Shown here one piece after another: positions 29,860 to 43,464 of a stretch of DNA of 64,000 nucleotides. The position numbers and the translations under genes were made by a program. The notes beneath the pieces were generated by a model, which saw only the letters and a list, made by a program, of their open reading frames with translations, was not told the DNA's origin and made no database searches. Numbering within the stretch: position 1 is the stretch's first letter; each line of letters opens with the position of its first letter. This stretch comes from an uncultured Pelagibacteraceae bacterium (GTDB taxonomy: Bacteria; Pseudomonadota; Alphaproteobacteria; Pelagibacterales; Pelagibacteraceae): contig CABYZU010000002.1 in NCBI GenBank assembly GCA_902523495.1, positions 31,283 to 95,282 of the forward strand, written 5' to 3'.

Positions 29860-30638
29860 TGGTACAAATTAGTTTACCTGAAAAGTCTCAAATAAAAAAA
29901 GGTAAATATTTCAAAGATAAAACTGGTTCAAAAAATTTAAAAAAAGTGAATGTATATAGATGGGATCCATCTTCAGGAGAAAATCCCAGAATTGATACTT
30001 ACGAAGTTGATATGGATAATTGTCCATCTAAAGTCTTAGATGTTTTAAATAAAATTAAAAATGAAATCGACTCCACTCTCGCTTACAGAAGATCATGTGC
30101 GCATGGTGTCTGTGGTTCTTGTGCCATGAATATGGCTGGAAAAAATGGTTTAGCTTGTACAACTCCACATGCAGATATAGATGGAGATATTGATATTTAT
30201 CCATTACCTCATTTAAAAGTTAAAAAAGATTTAATTGGAGATTTAGATGGACTGTACAAACAGTATCAATCAATTGAGCCTTGGTTGAAATCTAGTTCAA
30301 AATCAGAAGTTAGCGAAATTTTTCAATCTAAAGAAGATAGAGCAAAGTTAGATGGTGCATATGAGTGTATTATGTGTGCGTGTTGCTCGACATCATGCCC
30401 AAGTTATTGGTGGAATGGTGACAAGTATTTAGGTCCAGCGGTTTTATTACAAGCATATAGATGGATAATAGATAGTAGAGATGAGGAAAGACAGACAAGA
30501 CTCAAAAAAGTAGCCGATGAACTTAAATTATATCGTTGTCATACAATTCTTAACTGCACAAGTGCATGTCCAAAAGGATTGAATCCTGCAAAGGCAATTG
30601 CTGAAATAAAAAAAATGTTAGCAACAGCTAATATTTAA
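29859..30638 (+). CDS. sdhB: Succinate dehydrogenase iron-sulfur subunit
   Basis: [58 protein letters not shown]. Confidence 0.98.
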   Translation: MVQISLPEKSQIKKGKYFKDKTGSKNLKKVNVYRWDPSSGENPRIDTYEVDMDNCPSKVLDVLNKIKNEIDSTLAYRRSCAHGVCGSCAMNMAGKNGLACTTPHADIDGDIDIYPLPHLKVKKDLIGDLDGLYKQYQSIEPWLKSSSKSEVSEIFQSKEDRAKLDGAYECIMCACCSTSCPSYWWNGDKYLGPAVLLQAYRWIIDSRDEERQTRLKKVADELKLYRCHTILNCTSACPKGLNPAKAIAEIKKMLATANI

Positions 30639-30680
30639 ACAATAGACTCATAAGATTTTTTGCTCTAAAAGATCGTATTC

Positions 30681-33143
<2,463 letters not shown>

Positions 33144-33144
<1 letters not shown>

Positions 33145-34304
33145 TGAATATACACGAGCATCAAGCTAAACAAATTTTAAAAAAATTTGGAGCAACTGTT
33201 CCAGAGGGTGTATTTGGTTTTACAGTTGAAGAACTCTTAGAGAAATGTAAGTCATTAAAAACTGAAAAATATGTTTTAAAAGCTCAAATCCATGCGGGTG
33301 GGAGAGGTAAAGCTGGTGGTGTTAAAATTTTAGATAATCTTAAAGAACTTGAGGTATCAGCTAAAGAACTACTAGGTAAAAAATTAGTGACTCATCAGAC
33401 AGGACCCGAAGGAAGAGAGGTAAAAAGGTTGTATGTAGAGGTATCATCAAATATTGAAAAAGAGTTTTACTTATCTTGTTTGGTAGATAGAGCTACATCA
33501 AAAATTGCTTTTATTTCTAGTGATCAAGGTGGCATGGATATTGAGGAGGTAGCAAGGAAGTCACCAGATAAAATTTTAACTACTAAAATTGAATTTAAAA
33601 AAGAAATTTCAAATGAAGAATGCGAAAAGATCACCCAAATTTTTAAATTAGATGAAAATTCAAAAAAAAAATCAATATCGGTAATTAAATCAATTTATAA
33701 AATGTTTATCGAAACAGATGCAAATATGGTTGAAATAAACCCATTAATACTAACTAAAGAAAAAAAGATTATATGTTTAGATGCAAAGGTAAATTTTGAC
33801 AGCAATGCTTTATTTAAACATCCAGAGATTTTAGAATTAAGAGATTTAAACGAGGAAGATCCTGCCGAAATTGAGGCAAGCAAACATGATCTAGCTTATA
33901 TCAAGTTAGATGGAAGTATTGGTTGTATGGTTAATGGGGCTGGATTAGCTATGGCAACTATGGATATAATTAAACTATATGGAAAAGAACCAGCAAATTT
34001 TTTAGATGTGGGCGGAGGAGCGTCTAAAGAAAAGGTTTCAGCTGCTCTTAAAATAATTTTGTCTGATAAAAATGTTAAGGGGATACTAATCAATATTTTT
34101 GGTGGCATAATGCGATGTGATGTTCTTGCACAAGGAGTTGTAGATGCTGCAAAAGAAATGAAAATCAATGTCCCTCTAGTTGTCAGATTAGCTGGAACAA
34201 ATTTTAAGGAAGGGAAAAAGATACTAGACAATTCAGATTTAGAGCTAATCTCAGCTGAAAACTTAGATGATGCTGCAAAAAAAATTGTAGAGGTAATTAA
34301 GTAA
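33144..34304 (+). CDS. sucC: Succinyl-CoA synthetase beta subunit
   Basis: [66 protein letters not shown]. Confidence 0.98.
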
Positions 34305-35179
34305 TGTCAGTTTTGGTTAATAAAAACACAAGATTGATTTGCCAAGGATTTACAGGTTCTCATGGAACATTCCATTCCGATCAAGCAATAAAATATGGAA
34401 CAAATTTAGTTGGAGGTGTAACACCAAAAAAAGGTGGTCAAAAGCATTTAGGTCTTCCAGTTTTTAATACAGTAAGAGAGGCAAAAGAGTCCGAAGGTGC
34501 TAATGCAACAATGATTTATGTTCCTGCAAAATTTGCTGCTGCAGCAATAATTGAGGCGATTGATGCATCTATTGAACTTATTGTATGTATAACTGAAGGA
34601 ATTCCTATTCAGGATATGCTTAAAGTTAAACAAAAACTAAATAATTCAAATTGTAGGTTGATAGGTCCTAATTGCCCAGGGGTCATAACACCTGGTGAGT
34701 GTAAAATTGGAATAATGCCTGGCAATATTCATAAAAAGGGAACCGTTGGGATAGTATCAAGGTCGGGTACATTGACTTACGAGGCAGTAGCCCAGACAAC
34801 GGAAAATGGGCTTGGACAATCAACATGCATCGGAATAGGTGGCGATCCTATTAATGGTACAAATTTTATAGATTGTTTGGACTTGTTTTTAAATGATGAT
34901 GATACCCAATCAATCTTAATGATAGGAGAAATTGGAGGGACTGCAGAAGAAGAGGCTGCGGATTTTGTTTATAATCACAAAATAAAAAAACCGATTGTTG
35001 GATTTATTGCTGGTGTCACAGCCCCACCTGGGCGAAGAATGGGTCATGCTGGAGCTATAATTTCAGGAGGCAAAGGTGCCGCTGAAGACAAGATAAAAAA
35101 AATGGAAGATTGTGGAATTATTGTGGCTAACTCCCCATCAAAAATCGGAAATACATTATTTAATAAATTGTCTAATTGA
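34304..35179 (+). CDS. sucD: Succinyl-CoA synthetase alpha subunit
   Basis: [53 protein letters not shown] (active-site His). Confidence 0.98.
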   Translation: MSVLVNKNTRLICQGFTGSHGTFHSDQAIKYGTNLVGGVTPKKGGQKHLGLPVFNTVREAKESEGANATMIYVPAKFAAAAIIEAIDASIELIVCITEGIPIQDMLKVKQKLNNSNCRLIGPNCPGVITPGECKIGIMPGNIHKKGTVGIVSRSGTLTYEAVAQTTENGLGQSTCIGIGGDPINGTNFIDCLDLFLNDDDTQSILMIGEIGGTAEEEAADFVYNHKIKKPIVGFIAGVTAPPGRRMGHAGAIISGGKGAAEDKIKKMEDCGIIVANSPSKIGNTLFNKLSN

Positions 35180-35214
35180 AAAAAATCTTTGTAGGTTTAT
35201 ATTAAAGAACAATA

Positions 35215-38088
35215 ATGTCTTCTAGTAAAAATCTTGAATTCGAAAAATCTGCTTTTTTAAGTAAATCTAATAGTACATTTATTGAGGAAATGTATCTAAA
35301 ATTTGTAAATAAAGATCCATCATTACCAGATAGTTGGAGAGATTATTTTAGCGGAATTGGGGATCAAGCAGATGAAGTCGTAAATGAAATAAATGGTCCA
35401 TCATGGAGTCCTTCAAAAAAAGTCTCAATAAATAAGGAGCAAAAATTAAACAACGGAAATCACAAACAAGACGATTTAGTTTCGAGAGAGTCTAACTCTA
35501 ATTCAATCAATGCTGTTGCTATGATAAGATCTTATAGGCAAAGAGGACATTTAATTGCTAAATTGGATCCATTGGGTCTTCGTGAATCGGACTATCTAGA
35601 TGAACTTCATCCAGAGTCTTACGGATTTAAAAAAGAGGAATATAATAACAAAATTTTTTTAGATGGAGTTATTAATAAACAATATTCTAATATTTCTGAA
35701 ATTTTAAAATTTTTAAGAGATAAATATTGTGGTTCTTTAGGTTATGAATATATGCATATCTCAAATCCAACTGAAAGAAAATGGTTTAGGGATAGAGTAG
35801 AAAAAGCTGATGATTTTAAATTTACTCAAAATGGAAAAGAGGCAATTCTAAAAAAATTGATTCAAGCTGAGGGTTTTGAAAAATTTTTACACACCAAATA
35901 TGTTGGTTCAAAAAGATTTGGGCTTGATGGAGGTGAAAGTTTAATCCCAGCGCTTGAACAAATAATCAAAATAGGTGGTCAATCAAAAATAAAAGAAGTC
36001 AAAATAGGCATGTCCCACAGAGGTAGATTAAATGTGCTAGCTAATGTTTTGCAAAAATCCTATAAAAGAATTTTTAACGAATTTGCTGGAGAAATTAATT
36101 CAAATTCTGAAGATGACACTGGAGATGTAAAATATCATTTAGGTGCTTCATCAAATAGAGAATTTGATGGAAATCCTGTGCATGTAAGTTTGACAGATAA
36201 TCCATCTCATCTTGAGGCAGTCAATCCAGTAGTTTTAGGACAGACAAGAGCAAAACAATATTTTCATAAAGATAAAGAGAGAAAGAAAGTTATACCGATA
36301 TTAATTCATGGAGATGCAGCTTTTGCAGGTCAAGGAGTTGTCGCTGAGTGTTTTGCGATGTCAGGATTGCCAGGACATAATACTGGTGGAACTATCCACA
36401 TTGTAGTAAATAATCAAATAGGTTTTACTACTAGTCCACGATTTGCTAGGTCATCTCCTTATCCTTCAGATATTGCAAAAATGGTTGAAGCGCCAATTAT
36501 TCATGTTAATGGTGATGACCCAGAAGCTGTCGTTTATGCTGCAAGAATTGCAATAGACTTTAGATTAAAATTCAATAGAGATGTTGTTGTCGACCTAATT
36601 TGTTATAGAAGATTTGGTCATAATGAGGGTGACGAACCCTCATTCACCCAACCACTAATGTATAAAAAAATCCGTTCACACCCAACAACTGTAAAAGTTT
36701 ACGGCGAAAAGTTAGTTCAAGAGGGATCAATTACTGAAGATTATTTAAAAAATTTAATTAAAGAATTTAAAGAGTTGCTTGATAATCAATATAAAAATGC
36801 AAAAAATTATAAACCAAAAATTGAATGGTTTGAGGGGACTTGGTCAAGATACAAGCCTGACAGAGGTAAAGACAAAAAAGGTGTCACAGGTTATGATCTC
36901 GATAAGCTAAGAGATATATCAAATAAAATCAATATAACTCCGGAGGAATTTAGTATTCACAAAACTATTTCTAAAATTCTAGAGAATAGAAAATTAGTTG
37001 TGAAGAAAGAAAATGGAATTGACTGGTCAACAGCTGAAGCTTTGGCTTTTGGCTCACTTTTAGATGAGGGATATCCTGTTAGATTAGTTGGTCAGGACTC
37101 TGGCAGAGGTACATTTAGCCAAAGACATTCTGTCTTAAGAAATCAAAAAGATAATTCTAGATATATACCTCTAAATAACATATCTAAAAGTCAAAAAAAT
37201 TTTGAGATAGTTGATAGTTTTTTATCAGAGTTAGCAGTTTTAGGTTTTGAATATGGCTATAGTTTAGTTGAACCAAACACACTTACAATCTGGGAAGCTC
37301 AATTCGGTGATTTTGCAAATGGTGCACAAGTAGTCATTGATCAATTTATAGCCTCTGGAGAGAGAAAATGGTCTAGAGCATCTGGGTTGGTGATGTTATT
37401 GCCTCACGGTTATGAGGGTCAAGGACCTGAACATTCTTCAGCAAGACTAGAAAGATTTTTACAGTTGTGTTCTAATGATAATATGCAGGTAGTAAATTGC
37501 ACTACTCCAGCAAATTATTTTCATGCTTTAAGAAGACAAATGCACAGAGATTTTAGAAAACCTTTAATTATTATGACACCTAAATCTTTGCTAAGACATA
37601 AAAATTGCGTTTCAAGCTTAAATGATTTCGGTAAACAAAATTCTTTCCATAGATTTTTATGGGATCATGCAATTGATCCAAATAGTAAAGGTTTTATCAA
37701 GTTAAAGAAGCCAAAAAAAATAAGAAAAGTTATTTTATGCTCTGGTAAAATATATTTTGATTTATTAGAGGCTAGAGAAAAATTAAAAGTTGACGACATT
37801 TTATTTTTCAGAATTGAACAACTTTATCCTTTTCCTGCAAAGAGTCTTGCAAAAGAGCTTAAGGTTTATGCTAAAAATGCTCAATTTTGTTGGTGTCAAG
37901 AGGAACCCCAAAACATGGGAGCCTGGTTTTCTGTAAGAGATTATATCCAATGGACTTTAGATAATATTAAGGCTAATAATAAAGTAGTTTCTTATATTGG
38001 AAGAAGTCCAGATGCATCGCCTGCAACAGGATATGCAAAAAGACATGTTTCACAACAGCAAGAAATTATAAAGAAAATTTTTGAATAA
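35215..38088 (+). CDS. sucA: 2-oxoglutarate dehydrogenase E1
   Basis: GMSHRGRLNVLANVL, HGDAAFAGQGVVAE, RRFGHNEGDEPSFTQPLMYKKI, GQDSGRGTFSQRHSV. Confidence 0.98.
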   Translation: MSSSKNLEFEKSAFLSKSNSTFIEEMYLKFVNKDPSLPDSWRDYFSGIGDQADEVVNEINGPSWSPSKKVSINKEQKLNNGNHKQDDLVSRESNSNSINAVAMIRSYRQRGHLIAKLDPLGLRESDYLDELHPESYGFKKEEYNNKIFLDGVINKQYSNISEILKFLRDKYCGSLGYEYMHISNPTERKWFRDRVEKADDFKFTQNGKEAILKKLIQAEGFEKFLHTKYVGSKRFGLDGGESLIPALEQIIKIGGQSKIKEVKIGMSHRGRLNVLANVLQKSYKRIFNEFAGEINSNSEDDTGDVKYHLGASSNREFDGNPVHVSLTDNPSHLEAVNPVVLGQTRAKQYFHKDKERKKVIPILIHGDAAFAGQGVVAECFAMSGLPGHNTGGTIHIVVNNQIGFTTSPRFARSSPYPSDIAKMVEAPIIHVNGDDPEAVVYAARIAIDFRLKFNRDVVVDLICYRRFGHNEGDEPSFTQPLMYKKIRSHPTTVKVYGEKLVQEGSITEDYLKNLIKEFKELLDNQYKNAKNYKPKIEWFEGTWSRYKPDRGKDKKGVTGYDLDKLRDISNKINITPEEFSIHKTISKILENRKLVVKKENGIDWSTAEALAFGSLLDEGYPVRLVGQDSGRGTFSQRHSVLRNQKDNSRYIPLNNISKSQKNFEIVDSFLSELAVLGFEYGYSLVEPNTLTIWEAQFGDFANGAQVVIDQFIASGERKWSRASGLVMLLPHGYEGQGPEHSSARLERFLQLCSNDNMQVVNCTTPANYFHALRRQMHRDFRKPLIIMTPKSLLRHKNCVSSLNDFGKQNSFHRFLWDHAIDPNSKGFIKLKKPKKIRKVILCSGKIYFDLLEAREKLKVDDILFFRIEQLYPFPAKSLAKELKVYAKNAQFCWCQEEPQNMGAWFSVRDYIQWTLDNIKANNKVVSYIGRSPDASPATGYAKRHVSQQQEIIKKIFE

Positions 38089-38094
38089 TTTATA

Positions 38095-39420
38095 ATGAGT
38101 GAAAAAATATTAGTTCCAGCATTAGGTGAAAGTATTACTGAGGCTACAATTTCAAAATGGTTAAAAAATAAGGGAGACTCAGTTGATGTTGATGAGCCTA
38201 TTGTTGAATTAGAAACAGATAAAGTTAATTTAGAAGTGCCATCACCAGTAACAGGCCAATTAATTGAAATAAATTCTAAAAATGGCTCAACTGTTAAAGT
38301 CGGAGAAATTTTAGGTTCAGTTAAAGAAAATCAAGTTGAAATTAAAAAATCGAACGAAATTAATAAAATTAAACCTTCAATTCTAGAAAAAGACGAACAA
38401 TCAAATGAAGATGATAACGTAATAAAGTTAGACCCAATAAAAGATGAGGAGGAATTGGAAATATTTGAAGAAAAAGATAGTTTTGAAAAGATAAAAGAAG
38501 AGCCGCTTGTTCTAAGTGATGAAGTGGAAGATGAAAAATCAGAGGTAAATATCAAGAAAGATAACAAAACTTTATCCCCAGCTGTAAGAAAAATTGTCAA
38601 TGAAAATAACATTGATATTAAATCATTTAAAGGAACTGGAAAAGATGGAAGAATACTAAAAGGTGATTTAATAAATTTGATGGGAGTAAATCCTCCACCT
38701 TCAGAGAGAAAAGTTAAATACGGTCAAGAAGAGCGAATTAAAATGACTAAATTAAGACAAACTATTGCGAAAAGATTAAAACAAGCTCAAGAAAACGCAG
38801 CTCTACTAACAACATTTAATGAAGTCGACATGACAAATATTATGGAAATGAGAAAAGAAAATCAAAAAGATTTTCAAAATCGATATGGTATTAAACTTGG
38901 TTTTATGTCTTTTTTTGTAAAGGCATGTGTAGTTGCCTTAAAAAATTATCCTGCGATTAATGCTGAAATAGATGGAGATACAATTGTATATAAGAATTAT
39001 TATAACATCAGCTTTGCTGTTGGAACAGATAAAGGTCTCGTTGTGCCGGTTTTAAAAAATGCAGATGAGTTATCTTTTGCAGAGATAGAAAAAAATATTA
39101 AAGAGATTTCCGAAAAAGCAAAAGAGGGGAAACTTGTAATCGAGGACCTTCAAGGTGGAACATTTACAATTAGCAATGGTGGAGTATATGGCTCGATGCT
39201 TTCAACTCCAATTTTAAATCTACCTCAGTCTGGAGTACTAGGAATGCACAATATTATGGATAGACCCTTTGTAGTTAATGGTGAAATTCAGATTAGACCA
39301 ATTATGTATCTAGCTTTATCATATGATCATAGAATTATTGATGGCAAAGAGTCTGTGTCATTTCTTAAAATGATAAAGGAAAATTTAGAGGACCCAAGAA
39401 GGTTATTTTTGGATATTTAG
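38095..39420 (+). CDS. sucB: 2-oxoglutarate dehydrogenase E2 (dihydrolipoamide succinyltransferase)
   Basis: Lipoyl domain [46 protein letters not shown]. Confidence 0.97.
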   Translation: MSEKILVPALGESITEATISKWLKNKGDSVDVDEPIVELETDKVNLEVPSPVTGQLIEINSKNGSTVKVGEILGSVKENQVEIKKSNEINKIKPSILEKDEQSNEDDNVIKLDPIKDEEELEIFEEKDSFEKIKEEPLVLSDEVEDEKSEVNIKKDNKTLSPAVRKIVNENNIDIKSFKGTGKDGRILKGDLINLMGVNPPPSERKVKYGQEERIKMTKLRQTIAKRLKQAQENAALLTTFNEVDMTNIMEMRKENQKDFQNRYGIKLGFMSFFVKACVVALKNYPAINAEIDGDTIVYKNYYNISFAVGTDKGLVVPVLKNADELSFAEIEKNIKEISEKAKEGKLVIEDLQGGTFTISNGGVYGSMLSTPILNLPQSGVLGMHNIMDRPFVVNGEIQIRPIMYLALSYDHRIIDGKESVSFLKMIKENLEDPRRLFLDI

Positions 39421-40821
39421 ATGTCAGAAAAATTTCAAGCAGTAGTTATTGGTGGTGGACCTGGAGGATATGTTTGTGCGATTAGACTTTCTCAACTAGG
39501 ATTAAAAACAGCATGCATAGAGTCTAGAGGTTCGTTAGGAGGTACTTGTTTAAATGTTGGGTGTATACCTTCAAAGAGTTTGCTAAATTTATCTGAAGAA
39601 TTTCACAAAGTTAAGGGTTTAGCAAATAAGGGAATAGAGGTAGGAGATATAAAGCTAAATCTAGACAAAATGATGAAAAGCAAAGATAAAGCAGTTACTG
39701 TTCTAACAAAAGGAGTTGAATTTTTGTTTAAGAAGAACAAAGTAACTTATTTTAAAGGTTATGGCAGTTTTAAATCTTCAAACGAAATTTTAATTAAAGA
39801 TAATGATAATAAAGAGACCATTATAAAATCTGAAAAAACTATAATTGCTACTGGATCTGTGTCCACTTCTTTACCTGGAGTTGAAATCGATGAGCAAAAA
39901 ATAGTTTCTTCGACAGGTGCATTAAATCTTGAAAAGGTTCCAACTAAAATGGTTGTTGTAGGTGGTGGTTACATTGGACTAGAAATGGGATCAGTTTGGT
40001 CAAGACTGGGCTCTGAAGTACAAGTTGTAGAGTTTTTAGATCACATTACTCCAGGTATGGATAAAGAGATATCCTCGGAATTTATGAAAATCCTAAAGAA
40101 ACAAGGTATTAAATTTAATATGCAAAATAAAGTTGAAACAATTAAAAAAAATAAATCTGGAGTAGAAGTATCCACTATAGACAAAGATGGTAACAAAAAT
40201 AATTTTGATTGTGATGTAGTTCTAATTTCTGTTGGCAGAAAGGCAAATACCGAGGGTTTAAATTTAGAGGCTATAGGAGTTGAACTGGATGACAGAAAGA
40301 GAATTAAAACTGATAAATCATTTAAAACAAATTTAGAGAATATATATGCAATCGGTGATGTAATATCAGGACCCATGCTTGCTCATAAAGCTGAAGATGA
40401 AGGTATTGCTGTTGCTGAAAACATTGCAGGACAATCAGGGCATGTCAATTATGATACAATTCCAGGTGTTATATATACTACTCCAGAAGTTGCAGCGATT
40501 GGAAAAACTGAGGAACAATTAAAAGATGCTAAAATGAGATATAAAGTTGGAAAATTTTCATTTATGGCTAATTCAAGAGCAAAAGCTATTGATGATGCAG
40601 AGGGATTTGTAAAAATTTTAGCGGATGAAAAAACAGATAAAGTTCTAGGTGCTCATATAATAGGTCCACATGCAGGTGAACTAATTGCTGAAATTGGTGT
40701 TGCTATGGAATTTGGAGCCAGTTCAGAGGATATCGCACGTACATGTCACGCTCACCCAACTTTTTCAGAGGCAGTAAAAGAAGCAGCTTTATCAGTAGAT
40801 AAAAGAGCAATACACTCTTAG
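39421..40821 (+). CDS. lpdA: Dihydrolipoamide dehydrogenase
   Basis: VIGGGPGGYVCAIRLSQLG, GGTCLNVGCIPSKSLL, AIGDVISGPMLAHKAEDEG, HAHPTFSEAVKEAAL. Confidence 0.97.
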   Translation: MSEKFQAVVIGGGPGGYVCAIRLSQLGLKTACIESRGSLGGTCLNVGCIPSKSLLNLSEEFHKVKGLANKGIEVGDIKLNLDKMMKSKDKAVTVLTKGVEFLFKKNKVTYFKGYGSFKSSNEILIKDNDNKETIIKSEKTIIATGSVSTSLPGVEIDEQKIVSSTGALNLEKVPTKMVVVGGGYIGLEMGSVWSRLGSEVQVVEFLDHITPGMDKEISSEFMKILKKQGIKFNMQNKVETIKKNKSGVEVSTIDKDGNKNNFDCDVVLISVGRKANTEGLNLEAIGVELDDRKRIKTDKSFKTNLENIYAIGDVISGPMLAHKAEDEGIAVAENIAGQSGHVNYDTIPGVIYTTPEVAAIGKTEEQLKDAKMRYKVGKFSFMANSRAKAIDDAEGFVKILADEKTDKVLGAHIIGPHAGELIAEIGVAMEFGASSEDIARTCHAHPTFSEAVKEAALSVDKRAIHS

Positions 40822-40842
40822 TTAAATTTCATATTATAAAAT

Positions 40843-42798
40843 ATGAAATATCCGATTCTACTACCCAATATCTTTAATCATCCATTCACATATGAAAGTA
40901 ATTTAAATTTAGAAATTGGTGAATATGTTTCAGTACCATTTGGTAAAAAAAAACTTACTGGTGTGGTGTGGGATAAGTTAGAAGATGACGAAAAAAAAAA
41001 ATTTAAATTAAAAAAAGTCTTTAAGAAATTACAAGTTAAACCTTTGAAAAAAACAACCATAAACTTTTTAAATTGGTTTTCAGAATACAATATTATTCCA
41101 AAAGGCATGGCTTTAAAATTATTATTGTTGAGTAATAATGCAATTGAAAACAATCTTAAAAAAAATCTTAAAGCTTTTGAAAGTGATATAAAAATTAGTT
41201 CATTAAAACTTTCTGAGGATCAAAAAAAGTCTCTTAAGGAAATGAGTGTTGTGAACAATAAGTTTAGAGTACACGTATTGCAGGGAACAACTGGCTCTGG
41301 AAAAACTTTAGTCTATTTTGAAGCACTAAAATCAATAGTGAAGAAAGGTTTTCAAGGCTTAATATTATTACCCGAAATAGGATTAACTGGCCAGTTTGAA
41401 CAAAAATTTTTTGAATATTTTGGTTTTAATCCGGCTGTTTGGCACTCAGGGGTATCAAAAAAAAAAAAGGAAATAATATGGAGTGGAATTTCTAATGGAA
41501 AAATTCAGGTTATAATTGGTGCAAGGTCATCTTTATTTTTACCATTTGCAAAACTTGGGATAATTATTGTTGATGAAGAACATGACCAGTCATTTAAACA
41601 AGATGAGGGAGTAACTTATAATGCAAGAGATATGGCAATAGCCAGAGCATCATTTGAAAATATTCCTATAAATCTGGTAACGGCAGTACCGTCTATTGAA
41701 ACATTTGAAAACATAAAAAAGGGAAAATATAGTGTATCTAGGTTAGACCAGAGATATAAAAATGCATCTCTTCCAAATTATCAAATAATAGATTTAAATA
41801 AATCTAAGTTAGAAAAGCAGTCTTGGTTATCAAATGAAATTATTCATAAGGTAAATCTACATCTAGAAAAAAAGGATCAAGTTTTATTTTTTCTTAATAG
41901 ACGAGGATTTTCACCACATGTACTATGTAATAAATGTTATTCAAGTTTTTCATGCCCGAATTGTAGCATCAATCTAGTATATCATAAAAAGAAGAATAAT
42001 TTACTTTGTCATTACTGTGGTTATAGATCTCTTTTAAAAAGAAATTGTTCAAAAGATGGAAATTGTGAATTTATATTTAGTGGCCCTGGCGTTGAAAGAA
42101 TATCAGATGAGGTAAAAAGAAAATTCCCAGATAAGAAAATTGAAATCTTTTCAAGTGATACTATGAACAAAAAAGACTCGATGGATAAGTTGAATAAAAT
42201 TATTAAAAATGAAATTGATATTTTAGTCGGAACTCAATTAATTTCAAAAGGATTTCATTTTCCAAATTTAAATTGTATTGTAGTTGTTGATATTGATCTT
42301 TCTTCGCAAGGACATGATTTAAGAGGGGCAGAGAAGAACTTACAACTTTATCACCAACTTTCAGGAAGAGCTGGTAGAACTGGGAAATCAGCTACAGTTT
42401 ATTTTCAAACATATAATCATGATACAAAAATGATTGATGATATTACTAATAAAAATCCTGATATTTTTTTAGAGAGAGAGTTAGAGATTAGAAAAAAAAA
42501 TAAGCTTCCTCCATTTCAAAGATTTATCTCACTAATACTTACTGGCGAAAACGAAAATAAATTAGAAGCAGAAGCTATAGGGTTTAAAAATTTTATAGAA
42601 AGTAAAATTGAAGGAAATGTATTGGGTCCAGTAAGTGCACCCATATTTAGATTGAATAGAAAATTTAGAGTTAGATTACTGATAAGAGGAATTAAATCTA
42701 TGAAAGTACAAAACTCAATTGCAAAAATTATTCCAAACTATAAGTTTGCAGCTGGAATAAAACTTTCAGTTGATGTTGACCCAATAAACTTCAATTAA
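40843..42798 (+). CDS. priA: Primosomal protein N' (PriA helicase)
   Basis: LQGTTGSGKTLVYFEAL, DEEHDQSFKQDEG, zinc-binding CNKCYSSFSCPNCS...CHYCGY, GTQLISKGFHFPNL, QLSGRAGRTGKSA. Confidence 0.95.
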   Translation: MKYPILLPNIFNHPFTYESNLNLEIGEYVSVPFGKKKLTGVVWDKLEDDEKKKFKLKKVFKKLQVKPLKKTTINFLNWFSEYNIIPKGMALKLLLLSNNAIENNLKKNLKAFESDIKISSLKLSEDQKKSLKEMSVVNNKFRVHVLQGTTGSGKTLVYFEALKSIVKKGFQGLILLPEIGLTGQFEQKFFEYFGFNPAVWHSGVSKKKKEIIWSGISNGKIQVIIGARSSLFLPFAKLGIIIVDEEHDQSFKQDEGVTYNARDMAIARASFENIPINLVTAVPSIETFENIKKGKYSVSRLDQRYKNASLPNYQIIDLNKSKLEKQSWLSNEIIHKVNLHLEKKDQVLFFLNRRGFSPHVLCNKCYSSFSCPNCSINLVYHKKKNNLLCHYCGYRSLLKRNCSKDGNCEFIFSGPGVERISDEVKRKFPDKKIEIFSSDTMNKKDSMDKLNKIIKNEIDILVGTQLISKGFHFPNLNCIVVVDIDLSSQGHDLRGAEKNLQLYHQLSGRAGRTGKSATVYFQTYNHDTKMIDDITNKNPDIFLERELEIRKKNKLPPFQRFISLILTGENENKLEAEAIGFKNFIESKIEGNVLGPVSAPIFRLNRKFRVRLLIRGIKSMKVQNSIAKIIPNYKFAAGIKLSVDVDPINFN

Positions 42799-42906
42799 TG
42801 ACTAAAAAAAGACCTTTTTAGCAAATCGGTTACTTGAAGACCTAAAGGTCATATGTTAATTAAAGCCTAATTTTAATTTAATCTTCAATATTATATAGGT
42901 ACAGAG

Positions 42907-43464
42907 TTGAGTAAAGACACAGGATTTTCAATAACTTCAGCAGAAAGATATTCGCTCGCACTTTATGAGCTATCCAATGAAGGCAATCTTTTGACTCAAA
43001 TTGAAGAACAGTGCTTATCAATCTTGGGTTTAATAAACTCAAGTAAAGAGTTTAAAAATTTAATAAAAGATCCAACAACTAAACAAGTTGATTTATTTAA
43101 GATTATAACTTCAATTTCGGAGAATAATAAATTTGAGACTTTATTTAAAGATTTTTTAAATTTTTTAATTCAAAAAAGAAGATTCTTTTTTTTAGAGAGA
43201 ATTCTTCAAAGTTTTATTGAGATATGTTCAAAAAAAAGAGGTGAACTTAAAGCAGAATTAAAATCTTCAAAAGAGTTGTCCAATGATGAAATAATCAAAA
43301 TTACCGAGGAACTAACTAAAAATTTTGGTTCGAAAATAAAATTAAACTACAAATATGATCAAAGTTTAATAGGAGGTTTAGTTCTTCAAGTCGGAAGTAC
43401 TATGGTTGATACCTCTATTAAAAATAAATTACAACAAATTCAAAACAGAATGACAGAGGTATAA
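42907..43464 (+). CDS. atpH: ATP synthase F1 delta subunit
   Basis: TTG start; AERYSLALYELS, KKRGELKAELKSSKELS, GGLVLQVGSTMVDTSIKNKLQQI. Confidence 0.95.
   Translation: MSKDTGFSITSAERYSLALYELSNEGNLLTQIEEQCLSILGLINSSKEFKNLIKDPTTKQVDLFKIITSISENNKFETLFKDFLNFLIQKRRFFFLERILQSFIEICSKKRGELKAELKSSKELSNDEIIKITEELTKNFGSKIKLNYKYDQSLIGGLVLQVGSTMVDTSIKNKLQQIQNRMTEV

Noticed and set aside
41681-41700. PriA motif III reading TAVPS instead of SAT/TATPS as a loss of function
   Set aside because: All other helicase and zinc motifs are intact; a single conservative variation is not enough.
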